The notes beneath the pieces were generated by a model that saw only the letters and a program-made list of their open reading frames with translations, had not been told where the DNA came from and did no database searches. From Bacteriovoracaceae bacterium (lineage in GTDB: Bacteria > Bdellovibrionota > Bacteriovoracia > Bacteriovoracales > Bacteriovoracaceae), in contig JABIHA010000041.1 in NCBI GenBank assembly GCA_018649885.1, forward strand, positions 1 to 53,764: 53,764 nucleotides of DNA. The letters are read 5' to 3'. Made by a program: the position numbers and the translations under genes. Below are positions 44,197 to 52,270 of this stretch, piece by piece (the stretch's first letter is position 1; each line of letters starts with the position of its first letter).

Positions 44197-44361
44197 TACA
44201 ATCCATTCAACATTTTTTTGAAAATAGTTCAGCCTTAATTTAAGACACTTTCCAAAGTGCAAAAGATTGTTTTATGAACTGCTGCAGATCATATATTTAT
44301 TTTTTACTTGAGATATGTTATCTGCATAAATAGTTTAGCTTATATCAACGAGGAGTTAATG

Positions 44362-44691
44362 ATGAAAGCAACAGTAGCATTGGCAGTTTTTTTACTTTTT
44401 GGACTACAGTCAGCCTTTGCGAGCTTCGGGTACTTTAAAGCATTCGATGCCCAGTATCCAAATAATAGTCTTAAGAGGTGTGATACTTGTCATATAGTAC
44501 CAGGACCCGGCGTAGATAATTTAACCTTATACGGAAAATCTATGTGGGAATTTAGAGATCTCGCCACTGCTAAAGAAATGCTTGAGGCGATCGAGTTAGT
44601 TGATTCTGACGAAGACGGATTTCTTAATAAAGCAGAAATTGAGGCTGAGACTAACCCGTCTGACAAGGCAGACTTTCCAGCAGAGCAGTAG
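44362..44691 (+). CDS. Monoheme cytochrome with calcium-loop motif
   Basis: A 109-residue exported protein. The start uses the ATG with AGGAG six bases upstream; another ATG immediately before has too short spacing. After the signal peptide (VALAVFLLFGLQSAFA) comes one heme site CDTCH, then a conserved segment LYGKSMWEF, then DSDEDGFLNKAEIEAETNP, an EF-hand/thrombospondin-3-like calcium loop. The same architecture recurs in the neighbouring tetraheme protein at 44827, so they share an origin. Confidence 0.85.
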   Translation: MKATVALAVFLLFGLQSAFASFGYFKAFDAQYPNNSLKRCDTCHIVPGPGVDNLTLYGKSMWEFRDLATAKEMLEAIELVDSDEDGFLNKAEIEAETNPSDKADFPAEQ

Positions 44692-44705
44692 CCTCAGAGC
44701 AGTCG

Positions 44706-44783
44706 AAAAGGCGCAGGCACTACGATCATTAAGTACAGCTTAAGCCCCTAAGTGGCCCGATCGAGAAGATGCCTACGCCTTTT
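44706..44783 (+). ncRNA. Structured intergenic RNA element or complex terminator
   Basis: Arms AAAAGGCGCAGGCA (44706-44719) and TGCCTACGCCTTTT (44770-44783) pair along 14 bp with one mismatch. Inside, CGATC (44723-44727) pairs with GATCG (44759-44763), enclosing two small hairpins (TTAAG/CTTAA at 44729-44743; GCC/GGC at 44744-44756). The 3' arm is followed by TTTTGTCTTTTTG, so it may end the 44362 transcript. It is larger and more branched than a usual terminator. Confidence 0.45.
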
Positions 44784-44826
44784 GTCTTTTTGCTGAGACA
44801 AAAATCTTGAAACACATGGGGGAACC

Positions 44827-45432
44827 ATGAAGAAGCTTATACTAACATTCATTACATCAACACTTCTTTTGGTGGCTGGAGACTCTTTTGCTATTGCTGA
44901 ATATCTCCCAGGCTTTATTTCTATCTATCCAAAGACTGTGGACACACCACTAAATGACTGTACTATTTGCCATCGCAGTGGCAGAGGTGGCCTTCTCAAT
45001 TCCTATGGGCTTGAATTCGTCATGAACGAATACAATTTTAAAAACATAGAAAGCCAAGATTCTGATGGTGATGGAGTGGTAAATATCGACGAGATTATTG
45101 CTCTTACCCACCCCGCGGATGGACCAAATGATCAAATAAAGGCCTTTATATTTGATAAAAAAGGATATATGGGAAAAGTGCGATTTGATCACACTGCTCA
45201 TCAATATAAAGGCCAATACATGTCGGGTGGAAACTGCGCAAGCTGTCACCAAAATGGTGATTTTTCCAAGTTCATCAGCTTTACCACAAATGGTGATGAT
45301 AGAAAGGCAAAGGCCCATGGTCTTTGTTATGGATGTCACACTGAGGCCAATGGTTATGGCAATACCAATGCTCCGATGGTTTGTGACCAATGTCACAAAG
45401 CCGATGACGGTGGAGTTTGGAGCGAGCCTTAA
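44827..45432 (+). CDS. Tetraheme cytochrome c with calcium-loop motif
   Basis: A 201-residue exported cytochrome. Signal peptide ends near residue 22 (LLLVAGDSFA). First unit: CTICH, then NSYGLEFVMNEYN and the DSDGDGVVNIDEI calcium loop, homologous to the monoheme protein upstream. Second unit: RFDHTAHQ... CASCH, CYGCH, CDQCH, a typical three-heme cytochrome c7/c3-like part with histidines (HQYKGQ, AHG) as distal ligands. It ends 18 bases before a hairpin without U-tract at 45451. Likely a soluble periplasmic electron carrier. Confidence 0.9.
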   Translation: MKKLILTFITSTLLLVAGDSFAIAEYLPGFISIYPKTVDTPLNDCTICHRSGRGGLLNSYGLEFVMNEYNFKNIESQDSDGDGVVNIDEIIALTHPADGPNDQIKAFIFDKKGYMGKVRFDHTAHQYKGQYMSGGNCASCHQNGDFSKFISFTTNGDDRKAKAHGLCYGCHTEANGYGNTNAPMVCDQCHKADDGGVWSEP

Positions 45433-45450
45433 AAATAGTTTCATTGAAAT

Positions 45451-45476
45451 ATTGTGGCGGTTCGCGTCGCCACAAT
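45451..45476 (+). terminator. 9-bp hairpin after the tetraheme gene, no U-tract
   Basis: ATTGTGGCG (45451-45459) pairs perfectly with CGCCACAAT (45468-45476) around eight bases. It lies 18 bases after the stop of the tetraheme gene; AAGTAATC follows, so it is terminator-like by position only. Confidence 0.55.
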
Positions 45477-45580
45477 AAGTAATCTGGCTACTTCAGTCAT
45501 GTACAAGCCATCCATTTAGTCATAATATTTTACGGCTCCATTTCATGGATACGATCAGTTAGGGAAATACAGGGAAGAAG

Positions 45581-46795
45581 ATGCTCTCTTTTCTATTCTT
45601 TTTGGGTTTACTATTACCCCAAGACCTCCAGGCGTTAGTCTCCTTTGAGTCTCGCCTGACAAGTGGTTATTACCGTGACTCCATTAAGAAAAACCATCTC
45701 ACTCTCAACTACAATTGGCGTTTTAACTACACCCATCAAAGCGGTGTAGAAACTTTTATCGACTTTGGGGTTAACAATAACTTTGTCCAAGATGAGTGGG
45801 GACTCTACCCCTACCAAGCCTATGTTTCGATTCCACTAGCTGAGGCCTTTGAAAAAACACCATTTCACATTCCAAGGGTTCAAGTGGGTCGTCAACTGCT
45901 GACCGATGGATTTGAATTTGCGCTAATTGACGGAGCTGTAATGCCCTATTACTTCTCTCCCCGCCTATACGCAAAGCTCTTTGCAGGAGCACTTCATATC
46001 CCCGAGGACACTCCTGAAAATAGTTTTAATGACCAGCTCTACGGCGGAAGTTTGAGCTACAGATTGAGCGGGGCCATCTTAAAAGGCGGCGGCATATTTA
46101 AACAAAACCAAAGTGCTGAACGCTACTTAAGTTATTTCACTATCTATAAAAACTTTGAAGCTCTTCCTCTAACTCCTGGAATCCTGATAAAAGAGCAATT
46201 CGATGTCAAAGAGAAATCACACGACCAGTCACTGATCGAACTTCGCGCTCACCTAGCAAAAATCAGCGGGACACTTTTCCACTCCTCTAGAAGAGTAGAC
46301 CCCCTACTTTCACAAAAAAAACGTTTGATTTACCAGCTATTCGCTGTAGACAAGCAAAAGAGCTTTGGCACCACAGGTACCTGGGATATTCATGAAATGC
46401 TTCAAATCGAGGGACGATTTGAAAGAGTCGAATACCACTCGAGAGTGAGAAAAGAAATTGGTGATCAAGGAACAGGATCTCTGATTATCGGAAACAATAA
46501 TTACTCTATTTCTCCTTTTCTTACCAGGCTATCTTCCTATGGCGGGTACTTCTGGGATTATGGACTCAGCTCTAAAATTAGATTAAAACGAGAGCTAAGC
46601 CTTGAGCTTGAAAGTAACACTATTAAATATAAAAAGATTAACGGGATGTCTGGCTTTGCTTATCACGCATTGGCCGGCATAAGTTTAGTTTTTCCACCCA
46701 ATTGGCAGGCCAAAGCATTAATTGAGCTGGAAAGAAATCACTTGTACAAACTTGATTCGAGGGCACTATTTCATGTCTCGCATTTTTATTTCTAA
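45581..46795 (+). CDS. Outer-membrane porin-like barrel, first gene of the cytochrome operon
   Basis: A 404-residue protein with signal peptide MLSFLFFLGLLLPQDLQA and no heme motifs. Repeated amphipathic strands such as VETFIDFGVNNNF, YPYQAYVSIPLA, HIPRVQVGRQLL, LYAKLFAGALHI, YGGSLSYRLSG and the final HVSHFYF (C-terminal Phe, the usual barrel-assembly signal) support an outer-membrane barrel of some 16 strands. It starts a chain of overlapping cytochrome genes: the next start lies 23 bases before its stop. In porin-cytochrome conduits a barrel lets a cytochrome cross the outer membrane; this barrel is shorter than MtrB/PioB (about 700 residues). Confidence 0.8.
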   Translation: MLSFLFFLGLLLPQDLQALVSFESRLTSGYYRDSIKKNHLTLNYNWRFNYTHQSGVETFIDFGVNNNFVQDEWGLYPYQAYVSIPLAEAFEKTPFHIPRVQVGRQLLTDGFEFALIDGAVMPYYFSPRLYAKLFAGALHIPEDTPENSFNDQLYGGSLSYRLSGAILKGGGIFKQNQSAERYLSYFTIYKNFEALPLTPGILIKEQFDVKEKSHDQSLIELRAHLAKISGTLFHSSRRVDPLLSQKKRLIYQLFAVDKQKSFGTTGTWDIHEMLQIEGRFERVEYHSRVRKEIGDQGTGSLIIGNNNYSISPFLTRLSSYGGYFWDYGLSSKIRLKRELSLELESNTIKYKKINGMSGFAYHALAGISLVFPPNWQAKALIELERNHLYKLDSRALFHVSHFYF

Positions 46796-47378
46796 GCAAC
46801 TAGTATTGCTTACAATATGTTTAAATCTATTTCCCATCTCCTTATACGCTGAGAAGGGAAAGCCTGCACTTATTAAAGAGCTATCGATCCTCTTTTCTCA
46901 TAAAAAACATGCTGAATCATTTAGTGACATGAAAATTTCTTGCAAAGATTGTCACAATTTCTCTATAAAACCCAGTGAGAAAGGTCCTCTGGGAGAGCTT
47001 ATTGAAGAGTCGGCCCTAAAACCGGCCAGGCAAATTTGTCACCAATGCCATCAGGGAAAAGTTATGGTCCCGACTCCCAACCGCTGTACACTTTGCCATC
47101 TGCCTTCAAAAGATTTGAAGCCTAATGATCATTTTATTAGTTGGAAAAATCGCCACGGCCAAATGGCCCAAATGGATAGTGACTCTTGCAAGAAATGCCA
47201 CTCCAAAAATGATTGCTCAGATTGCCACCTTCAAAGAAATGGCCATAGCGTTCGAGTCCACCGTGGTGGGTTTCGCTTCACCCACTCTATGGAAGCAAGG
47301 CTTAACCCCAATAAATGTACAACCTGTCACCAATCCACTGGCTTTTGCCTTGATTGCCATATGGGGAAGAACAGATGA
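46773..47378 (+). CDS. Heptaheme cytochrome c
   Basis: A 201-residue exported cytochrome starting at an ATG inside the end of the barrel gene. The signal peptide is SKQLVLLTICLNLFPISLYA. Seven CxxCH sites: CKDCH, CHQCH, CTLCH, CKKCH, CSDCH, CTTCH, CLDCH. Histidines for distal ligation are frequent (LFSHKKHAESF, VRVHRGGFRFTHSME). Very high heme density (one per ~26 residues) suits wire-like electron transfer, either in the periplasm or inside the barrel encoded upstream. Its TGA overlaps the next start (ATGA). Confidence 0.9.
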   Translation: MSRIFISKQLVLLTICLNLFPISLYAEKGKPALIKELSILFSHKKHAESFSDMKISCKDCHNFSIKPSEKGPLGELIEESALKPARQICHQCHQGKVMVPTPNRCTLCHLPSKDLKPNDHFISWKNRHGQMAQMDSDSCKKCHSKNDCSDCHLQRNGHSVRVHRGGFRFTHSMEARLNPNKCTTCHQSTGFCLDCHMGKNR

Positions 47379-47668
47379 AGCTTAGAAACCTCATTTTATA
47401 TTTTAGTTTGATAATAGTTGTTTCTTGTAATGATGAACCAAAGGGTGAGAATTATCAGCTTAAAAGCAGCGATGATTTAATTTTAACAGCAGATAATCAT
47501 CCCCATGGATTTACTTATCAAAATTGCTTTTACTGTCACGTAAAGGCCAATATTCACCAAGAAGATCGCTTGGGTACTAATCTTTTAGAACTGGCCCGTG
47601 AGCTGACGGCCGTACAGGGTTTGGGATCATGCCAAATGTGTCACGGGGTTAATGGTGTGAGTCCATGA
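47375..47668 (+). CDS. Diheme lipoprotein cytochrome
   Basis: A 97-residue lipoprotein. Lipobox VVSC makes C18 the lipidated residue. Two heme sites, CFYCH and CQMCH, lie 43 residues apart, with HPHGFTYQN and NIHQED providing candidate distal histidines. Small diheme lipoproteins in such clusters can attach to the outer or inner membrane. It overlaps the previous and next genes by four bases each (ATGA twice), so expression is coupled. Confidence 0.85.
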   Translation: MKLRNLILYFSLIIVVSCNDEPKGENYQLKSSDDLILTADNHPHGFTYQNCFYCHVKANIHQEDRLGTNLLELARELTAVQGLGSCQMCHGVNGVSP

Positions 47669-48189
47669 AGTTAATTTTTTTAATCCTCCTCATTTTTCCT
47701 TTGGCCCTAGGTGCAAAAACCGCAAAAAAATTTCAACTTGTAAGGTTGGACCCCCATGGAGAACTAGGTGTGGCCCTATCGACTTCTAGGCTTAACTCAA
47801 ATAGTGAATGCATGGTCTGTCACATCAGCTCAGACTCAACTACAAAGGCCAGTGCAATATATTCCAATATCTCTATCCGCTGCACGGCCTGCCACAATAA
47901 GTCCCCTCACAGTGGGCTCAAAGAACATTTGGGACGTGAGCTATCAAATCTCAAATTGGGACTCAAAGGAAAAATTGACTGCATAAGCTGTCATCGTTCC
48001 CACAGGGAGAAAACTGCAAGTGACAAAAAACTTTTGGGGAAAAACCTAGACTCACCCAAAGGGGCTTCATTTATTTACACAAAAAAAGAGCCTATCGCTT
48101 TGAAAAAGGGTAAAATAGCCAGAAGAAGTAGATTTCCAATGTTAAAAAGGACTTGTGTAAATTGTCACACAAATCACGGATACCAATAG
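47665..48189 (+). CDS. Tetraheme cytochrome c
   Basis: A 174-residue exported cytochrome with a signal peptide (MKLIFLILLIFPLALGA). Four heme sites: CMVCH, CTACH, CISCH, CVNCH; conserved histidines in HSGLKEHLG and RSHREK could be distal ligands. The spacing resembles a NrfB/DmsE-like cytochrome. It overlaps the diheme gene by ATGA and its last 28 bases overlap the proposed start of the next gene. Probably a periplasmic carrier within the conduit. Confidence 0.88.
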   Translation: MKLIFLILLIFPLALGAKTAKKFQLVRLDPHGELGVALSTSRLNSNSECMVCHISSDSTTKASAIYSNISIRCTACHNKSPHSGLKEHLGRELSNLKLGLKGKIDCISCHRSHREKTASDKKLLGKNLDSPKGASFIYTKKEPIALKKGKIARRSRFPMLKRTCVNCHTNHGYQ

Positions 48190-50273
48190 TCACAGTTTGT
48201 CTTTTCATAGGGGCAATGTTTTTCAGTACCTCTCGCGCTGATCAAGGCCTTTCGGCCAAAAATATCTTTAATCAGGGACTGGACTCTCCTTCTACACTAA
48301 CTTATTGCAATGGAGCACTTTGGGCCTACTCAGTTGGCACTGGAATGGTGACAAAGCTTGAAGCTACCACAGGGAAAATTCTTAAAAGCCTAGGTGTTTC
48401 AATTATCATAAAAAAAAAGGTTGCAGATTTTGAGGTGGTCTCACTGGCCTGCTTTAATGACCAACTACTTCTAGGTGGAATCATTTTTAACAGTGAGAAA
48501 ATAAGGATCACCAACGCTTTATATAGTTATTCACCAAAACAAGGTTTTATAGCAAAGAATATTCCTGAGTCTGACACTCACTTAAGAGATATCAACTGCG
48601 GGAAAAAGAAATGCACTGTTATTCAAGGTGAAGTTCATATATCTGAGGATTTAGACAATTGGTCACGGCTCAAAGTTCCAGCCTCCTCAAAAATTACCAA
48701 CAAAAAAAGCCGGCCCGATATAAACCCCTTTGCCGACTGGCAGGATAAGTTTGTCCTCGGCAGTGGACGCTATATCAGAGGAAGCTTCGCTGGAGCTGAT
48801 CAACTCTTTTTGCTGGACTCTTTAAGAGCTTCCATCGTGTCAGTAAATGGTGTTCAAAAATACTTAGATGGGGCCGGGGCACTTAACAAATGGGGCAAAT
48901 GGGGTGGTTGGGAAGGGCAGCTGATGTTCCCAAAGGCCATATCATATATCAAAAAATATGATGTGCTCGCCGTTTCAGATGTGGCCTTAAAATTTGTCTT
49001 TATTTATACAAAGCAAGGTGATTATATTGGAAAGTTGGGAAGTGATGCTGATAATGTGCCCTACCGTTATCCTCTGGATTTAGAAGTCCACGCTGATACA
49101 ATTTTTATAGCTGATTTTCAAAATAACGCCGTTATTGCCACTCAAATTACCAGTGTAAATAAACAATTTGAAATTGATCGCGAAGATATTGATGCCCTAC
49201 TTCACCAAAATCTTTTTAAGAGAAGTGACATAAGAGAAGATCTGGTGAAAACCAGATGCCTCAACTGTCACGATGGCCTAGAAAAATACAGCCTTAGAAA
49301 ATTCATTGAACATCCCCAGTTATACAACCACCCAAGAGACGCTGAAGTCAGTGGTGAAATTGATCTGCCCTTAAAAAAGAAAAAAATGAATTGCAATACC
49401 TGTCACGACCAGCACCACGAAAGCATTGAGGGTATTTCATTTGATCCCAAGGGCGTCCAGAGAAAGGTGGCACCCATTCGCTATAACTTACGAAAAGAAT
49501 ATTCTAAGCTTTGTCTCACTTGTCATACTGACAAGGCCCAAAATTTTAACAATCACTTTGACTTGAATATGGACTTCAAAAAATCTAAGTCTACTAAAGA
49601 AAAAGGCCTGCGAGTGGTCTCTTGCTCACAGTGCCACTCGATGCATGCAGCTAAGGAAAAGCTCAATAAGATGAGAGATCCAAAGCTTTGCCTTAACTGT
49701 CATAAGGATCACTATAAACCAAAGTCACACTCTTTTGGTGTTGTGAAAGACAAGCTTGTTAATTGTTTTTCTTGCCACAACATCCACGGTGGCAAAAAAG
49801 AGTTTAGCTTCGCTCGCATGGGTAAAAACGGAAAAGAAAATGCCTGCAGTAATTGTCACCAAGACCTAGTCGCCAAGATTGGCTCCAATAAACACCTTTC
49901 AGTAAAAAAGAAGAAAAAACCTGTTATGGGGAAGTATGACTGGCCAAAGAATGAGGGGATTTGCTTAGACTGTCACAGGCCCCATAAAAAAGGCATCAGC
50001 ATAGAAAAAACCTGCGCCTCGTGCCACAAAAAGAAAATTCAAATCCACCAACCTCTTAACCCTGTGGCCAATACCTATAGAGCTGAAGGAATAAGACTTA
50101 ACGGTACAAAGGTTGTTTGTACCACTTGCCATCAGCACCACGGTTTAAGTAGCGAGAAAAAGTTCCTTAAACCCAAAGAAAGTCTTTTAATTTTTTGTTC
50201 CAGTTGCCATGGAGAAAAGACATTAAAGCTCTTTGATCATTATCACAGGGAAATAAAAAGGGCCGGGAAATGA
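48162..50273 (+). CDS. Beta-propeller protein fused to an 11-heme cytochrome
   Basis: About 703 residues. The N-terminal ~320 residues show NHL/YVTN-like propeller blades (FNQGLDSPSTLTYCNGALWA, KYDVLAVSDVALKFVFIYTKQGDYIGKLG, YPLDLEVHADTIFIADFQNNAVIATQIT). From about residue 365 eleven CxxCH sites follow: CLNCH, CNTCH, CLTCH, CSQCH, CLNCH, CFSCH, CSNCH, CLDCH, CASCH, CTTCH, CSSCH. The start is uncertain: no ATG fits; TTG at 48162 has AAGGA ten bases upstream and leads into a signal peptide (IVTVCLFIGAMFFSTSRA). TTG at 48153 is also open. Propeller plus heme array suggests a large periplasmic or surface hub. It ends overlapping the next gene (ATGA). Confidence 0.88.
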   Translation: MSHKSRIPIVTVCLFIGAMFFSTSRADQGLSAKNIFNQGLDSPSTLTYCNGALWAYSVGTGMVTKLEATTGKILKSLGVSIIIKKKVADFEVVSLACFNDQLLLGGIIFNSEKIRITNALYSYSPKQGFIAKNIPESDTHLRDINCGKKKCTVIQGEVHISEDLDNWSRLKVPASSKITNKKSRPDINPFADWQDKFVLGSGRYIRGSFAGADQLFLLDSLRASIVSVNGVQKYLDGAGALNKWGKWGGWEGQLMFPKAISYIKKYDVLAVSDVALKFVFIYTKQGDYIGKLGSDADNVPYRYPLDLEVHADTIFIADFQNNAVIATQITSVNKQFEIDREDIDALLHQNLFKRSDIREDLVKTRCLNCHDGLEKYSLRKFIEHPQLYNHPRDAEVSGEIDLPLKKKKMNCNTCHDQHHESIEGISFDPKGVQRKVAPIRYNLRKEYSKLCLTCHTDKAQNFNNHFDLNMDFKKSKSTKEKGLRVVSCSQCHSMHAAKEKLNKMRDPKLCLNCHKDHYKPKSHSFGVVKDKLVNCFSCHNIHGGKKEFSFARMGKNGKENACSNCHQDLVAKIGSNKHLSVKKKKKPVMGKYDWPKNEGICLDCHRPHKKGISIEKTCASCHKKKIQIHQPLNPVANTYRAEGIRLNGTKVVCTTCHQHHGLSSEKKFLKPKESLLIFCSSCHGEKTLKLFDHYHREIKRAGK

Positions 50274-50416
50274 TTGATTTGAAAACTATTTTAGAGAAAA
50301 AAAGAAATCGAATCATCATAAGAGTTGCTGGAGTTATCATTGGTTTTTTAGGAAGCGCATTTATCATTTTCCAAGTGCTCTTTCTCTACCGGGTTCTCCC
50401 CCATGGAGGACTATAG
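50270..50416 (+). CDS. 48-residue single-helix membrane protein
   Basis: A small gene too short for usual calling: ATG at 50270 overlaps the previous TGA (ATGA), and its TAG directly abuts the GTG of the next gene. The 48 residues have a basic N-terminus (LEKKRNRIIIRV), one transmembrane helix (AGVIIGFLGSAFIIFQVLFLY) and a short tail RVLPHGGL. Placement between the 11-heme protein and the NapC-type cytochrome argues for translation. It could be a small subunit of the membrane cytochrome (inference). Confidence 0.75.
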   Translation: MIDLKTILEKKRNRIIIRVAGVIIGFLGSAFIIFQVLFLYRVLPHGGL

Positions 50417-51148
50417 GTGAAGAAGCTTTGGAAGAAATTTCTCCCCCTTCTATCATTTATGATTCCCTCTTTAATTGGAGGCGGACTTGTTGGGATCTAT
50501 CCCGGCTATAAAGTCTACGAGTATGTGTGGAAAGACGCCGCTTTTTGTACCTCGTGCCACGTTCACGACTACGCCACTGTTGGCTGGGAAAATAGCTCCC
50601 ATCAAAGACTGACCACCTGCCATGATTGTCATCACCAACCCCTACACGAATATGTTAGAGAGATGGTTGTGCTTCTTACAAAGAATCCTAAATTCCCAAA
50701 AGACTTAGACCATATCCCCTATATTCCAGATGATTTATGTCAAGCCTGCCATATTAGTAATCACCAGGACCTCTCCACTGTAACTGGACCTCTGGATAAG
50801 GAAGATATTGATAAATTGCACAAAGTTGATAAAACAAAAATGCATCAACTCCACTTCCAACACAAAACTAAATTGAAGCTTCTGGGAGAATTTAAAATAA
50901 AAAAGATTGACCGTATGGGAGATGTTGCGATCATACCGAGTAATGAAGAAGGTAAAGAAAGACCCATAACCTGTAGTGACTGTCATGGAGGTCCAAGTAA
51001 CAGGGCCCACAACTTCAGTGCCACTGATAGTGCCTGTGTCAGGTGTCACCAAGATGAGCATAAGAAAAAAATTGGTAAAGAATTCGGATGTCGAAACTGT
51101 CACTTTCAAGATTTCATGATTCCTACCAGTAAAAACCCCACAAAATAA
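50417..51148 (+). CDS. NapC/NirT-like hexaheme inner-membrane cytochrome
   Basis: A 243-residue protein with an N-terminal transmembrane anchor (about 8-30) that stays uncleaved, followed by six CxxCH motifs: CTSCH (44-48), CHDCH, CQACH, CSDCH, CVRCH, CRNCH. The first part, AAFCTSCHVHDYATVGWENSSHQ, is the signature of NapC/NrfH/CymA quinol dehydrogenases, which take electrons from the quinone pool and pass them to periplasmic cytochromes. The GTG start directly follows the upstream stop. CymA and NrfH have four hemes, so the C-terminal part here is extended by two. It supplies the entry point of the electron path in this locus. Confidence 0.9.
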   Translation: MKKLWKKFLPLLSFMIPSLIGGGLVGIYPGYKVYEYVWKDAAFCTSCHVHDYATVGWENSSHQRLTTCHDCHHQPLHEYVREMVVLLTKNPKFPKDLDHIPYIPDDLCQACHISNHQDLSTVTGPLDKEDIDKLHKVDKTKMHQLHFQHKTKLKLLGEFKIKKIDRMGDVAIIPSNEEGKERPITCSDCHGGPSNRAHNFSATDSACVRCHQDEHKKKIGKEFGCRNCHFQDFMIPTSKNPTK

Positions 51149-51261
51149 CCTTAAGTGTCTAATATTATGTCTAATTTACCCCCTTTTCCCTTCAAAAGTT
51201 TTCTTAAGAACTTCCTCTAAACACCCGAAGATTTGTTAGGTCTTACTAAAAAGTTGAGTAA

Positions 51262-52158
51262 ATGCGAACACTACTGCCGACTACCATTATTTTTCTGATC
51301 CTTATTGGCGCTTGTACCAAGCCCAATTTTGAGGAAAATAATGAAGTAGGCACGGGTAGTAACCCAAATACTGAAGCTCTGGTAGGCATTTATCCCCACA
51401 CAAATGAGTTCCTAGGCACGCCCCTTCATGGTGAAATTTACCAAAAAGATAAGAAAAACTGCACGGTATGCCACGGTGAATCCCTTCAAGGGGGGGAGTC
51501 AAAAATCTCATGCGCTAATTGTCATGATGGATTTCCCCATAGCGAAAATTTTATTAATACCAGCGCCCATGGGAGAGAATACTTTGAAAGTAAAGAGTCT
51601 TGCCAAAAATGCCATAAACCCCAAGGTGAAGGGAATTTAAGCATCTCTAAAACTTGCAACAATTGCCACTTCTTCCCACACTCCTCTACTTGGTTTCAGG
51701 GGAAAAAACACGGTAAAAAATTTCTGGAAGGGCAAAAGGGTAAAGGGCCAAAGGTCGGCTGCCTTGATTGTCATGCCCAAAAACATTCTTTCGAGGACGA
51801 AAAACACAAAGACCGCTATGTTACCTGTAACCGCTGCCACATAAATATGCCTCATAGAAAGGGCTTTGAATATTCCCATGGTAAAGAGGCCAGAAGTTAT
51901 GCTGGCAATTGCACCCTTTGCCACAAAGATATGAAAGAGCATCTGCCTCATTACAAAAAAGACTGTGAAACGTGTGTACAGGGCTGTAGAAAATGCCATG
52001 GGGATAGAGAAATTCAAATGCAGTGGAAAGATAAAGATGATGTTTCAAACTACTTACCTAGTGGCCCAAAACTAGAACATCTCTATCTCAATAAAGGATC
52101 AGGCAAAAGAGTTCCAGCTGCCATTAAGAAATACAAAAACCCACTTCACGATTTCTAA
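51262..52158 (+). CDS. Octaheme lipoprotein cytochrome
   Basis: A 298-residue lipoprotein with lipobox LIGAC (C18). Eight CxxCH sites: CTVCH, CANCH, CQKCH, CNNCH, CLDCH, CNRCH, CTLCH, CRKCH; a CETC pair without His precedes the last one. Repeated HG pairs and H-x-F/P-H-S segments give distal histidines. A serine/glutamate linker follows the lipidated cysteine. It lies 113 bases after the NapC-type gene, probably in its own transcript. Outer-surface exposure would make it the terminal or outer component of the conduit, but inner leaflet anchoring is equally compatible. It carries a G7 tract at 51490-51496. Confidence 0.88.
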   Translation: MRTLLPTTIIFLILIGACTKPNFEENNEVGTGSNPNTEALVGIYPHTNEFLGTPLHGEIYQKDKKNCTVCHGESLQGGESKISCANCHDGFPHSENFINTSAHGREYFESKESCQKCHKPQGEGNLSISKTCNNCHFFPHSSTWFQGKKHGKKFLEGQKGKGPKVGCLDCHAQKHSFEDEKHKDRYVTCNRCHINMPHRKGFEYSHGKEARSYAGNCTLCHKDMKEHLPHYKKDCETCVQGCRKCHGDREIQMQWKDKDDVSNYLPSGPKLEHLYLNKGSGKRVPAAIKKYKNPLHDF

Positions 52159-52270
52159 ATAAAGATGACCTTAGGTATATGATTTCTTTATAACAAATAT
52201 CACTTTAATAAATTTTTGTTACTTCCAATCAGCTGGTAGATTTCTCTCATAAAACAACCAGGAGAACACC

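Noticed and set aside
47354..47374. Upstream ATG for the diheme lipoprotein
   Set aside because: It would put seven polar residues before the lipoprotein signal; the ATGA-overlapping ATG fits better.
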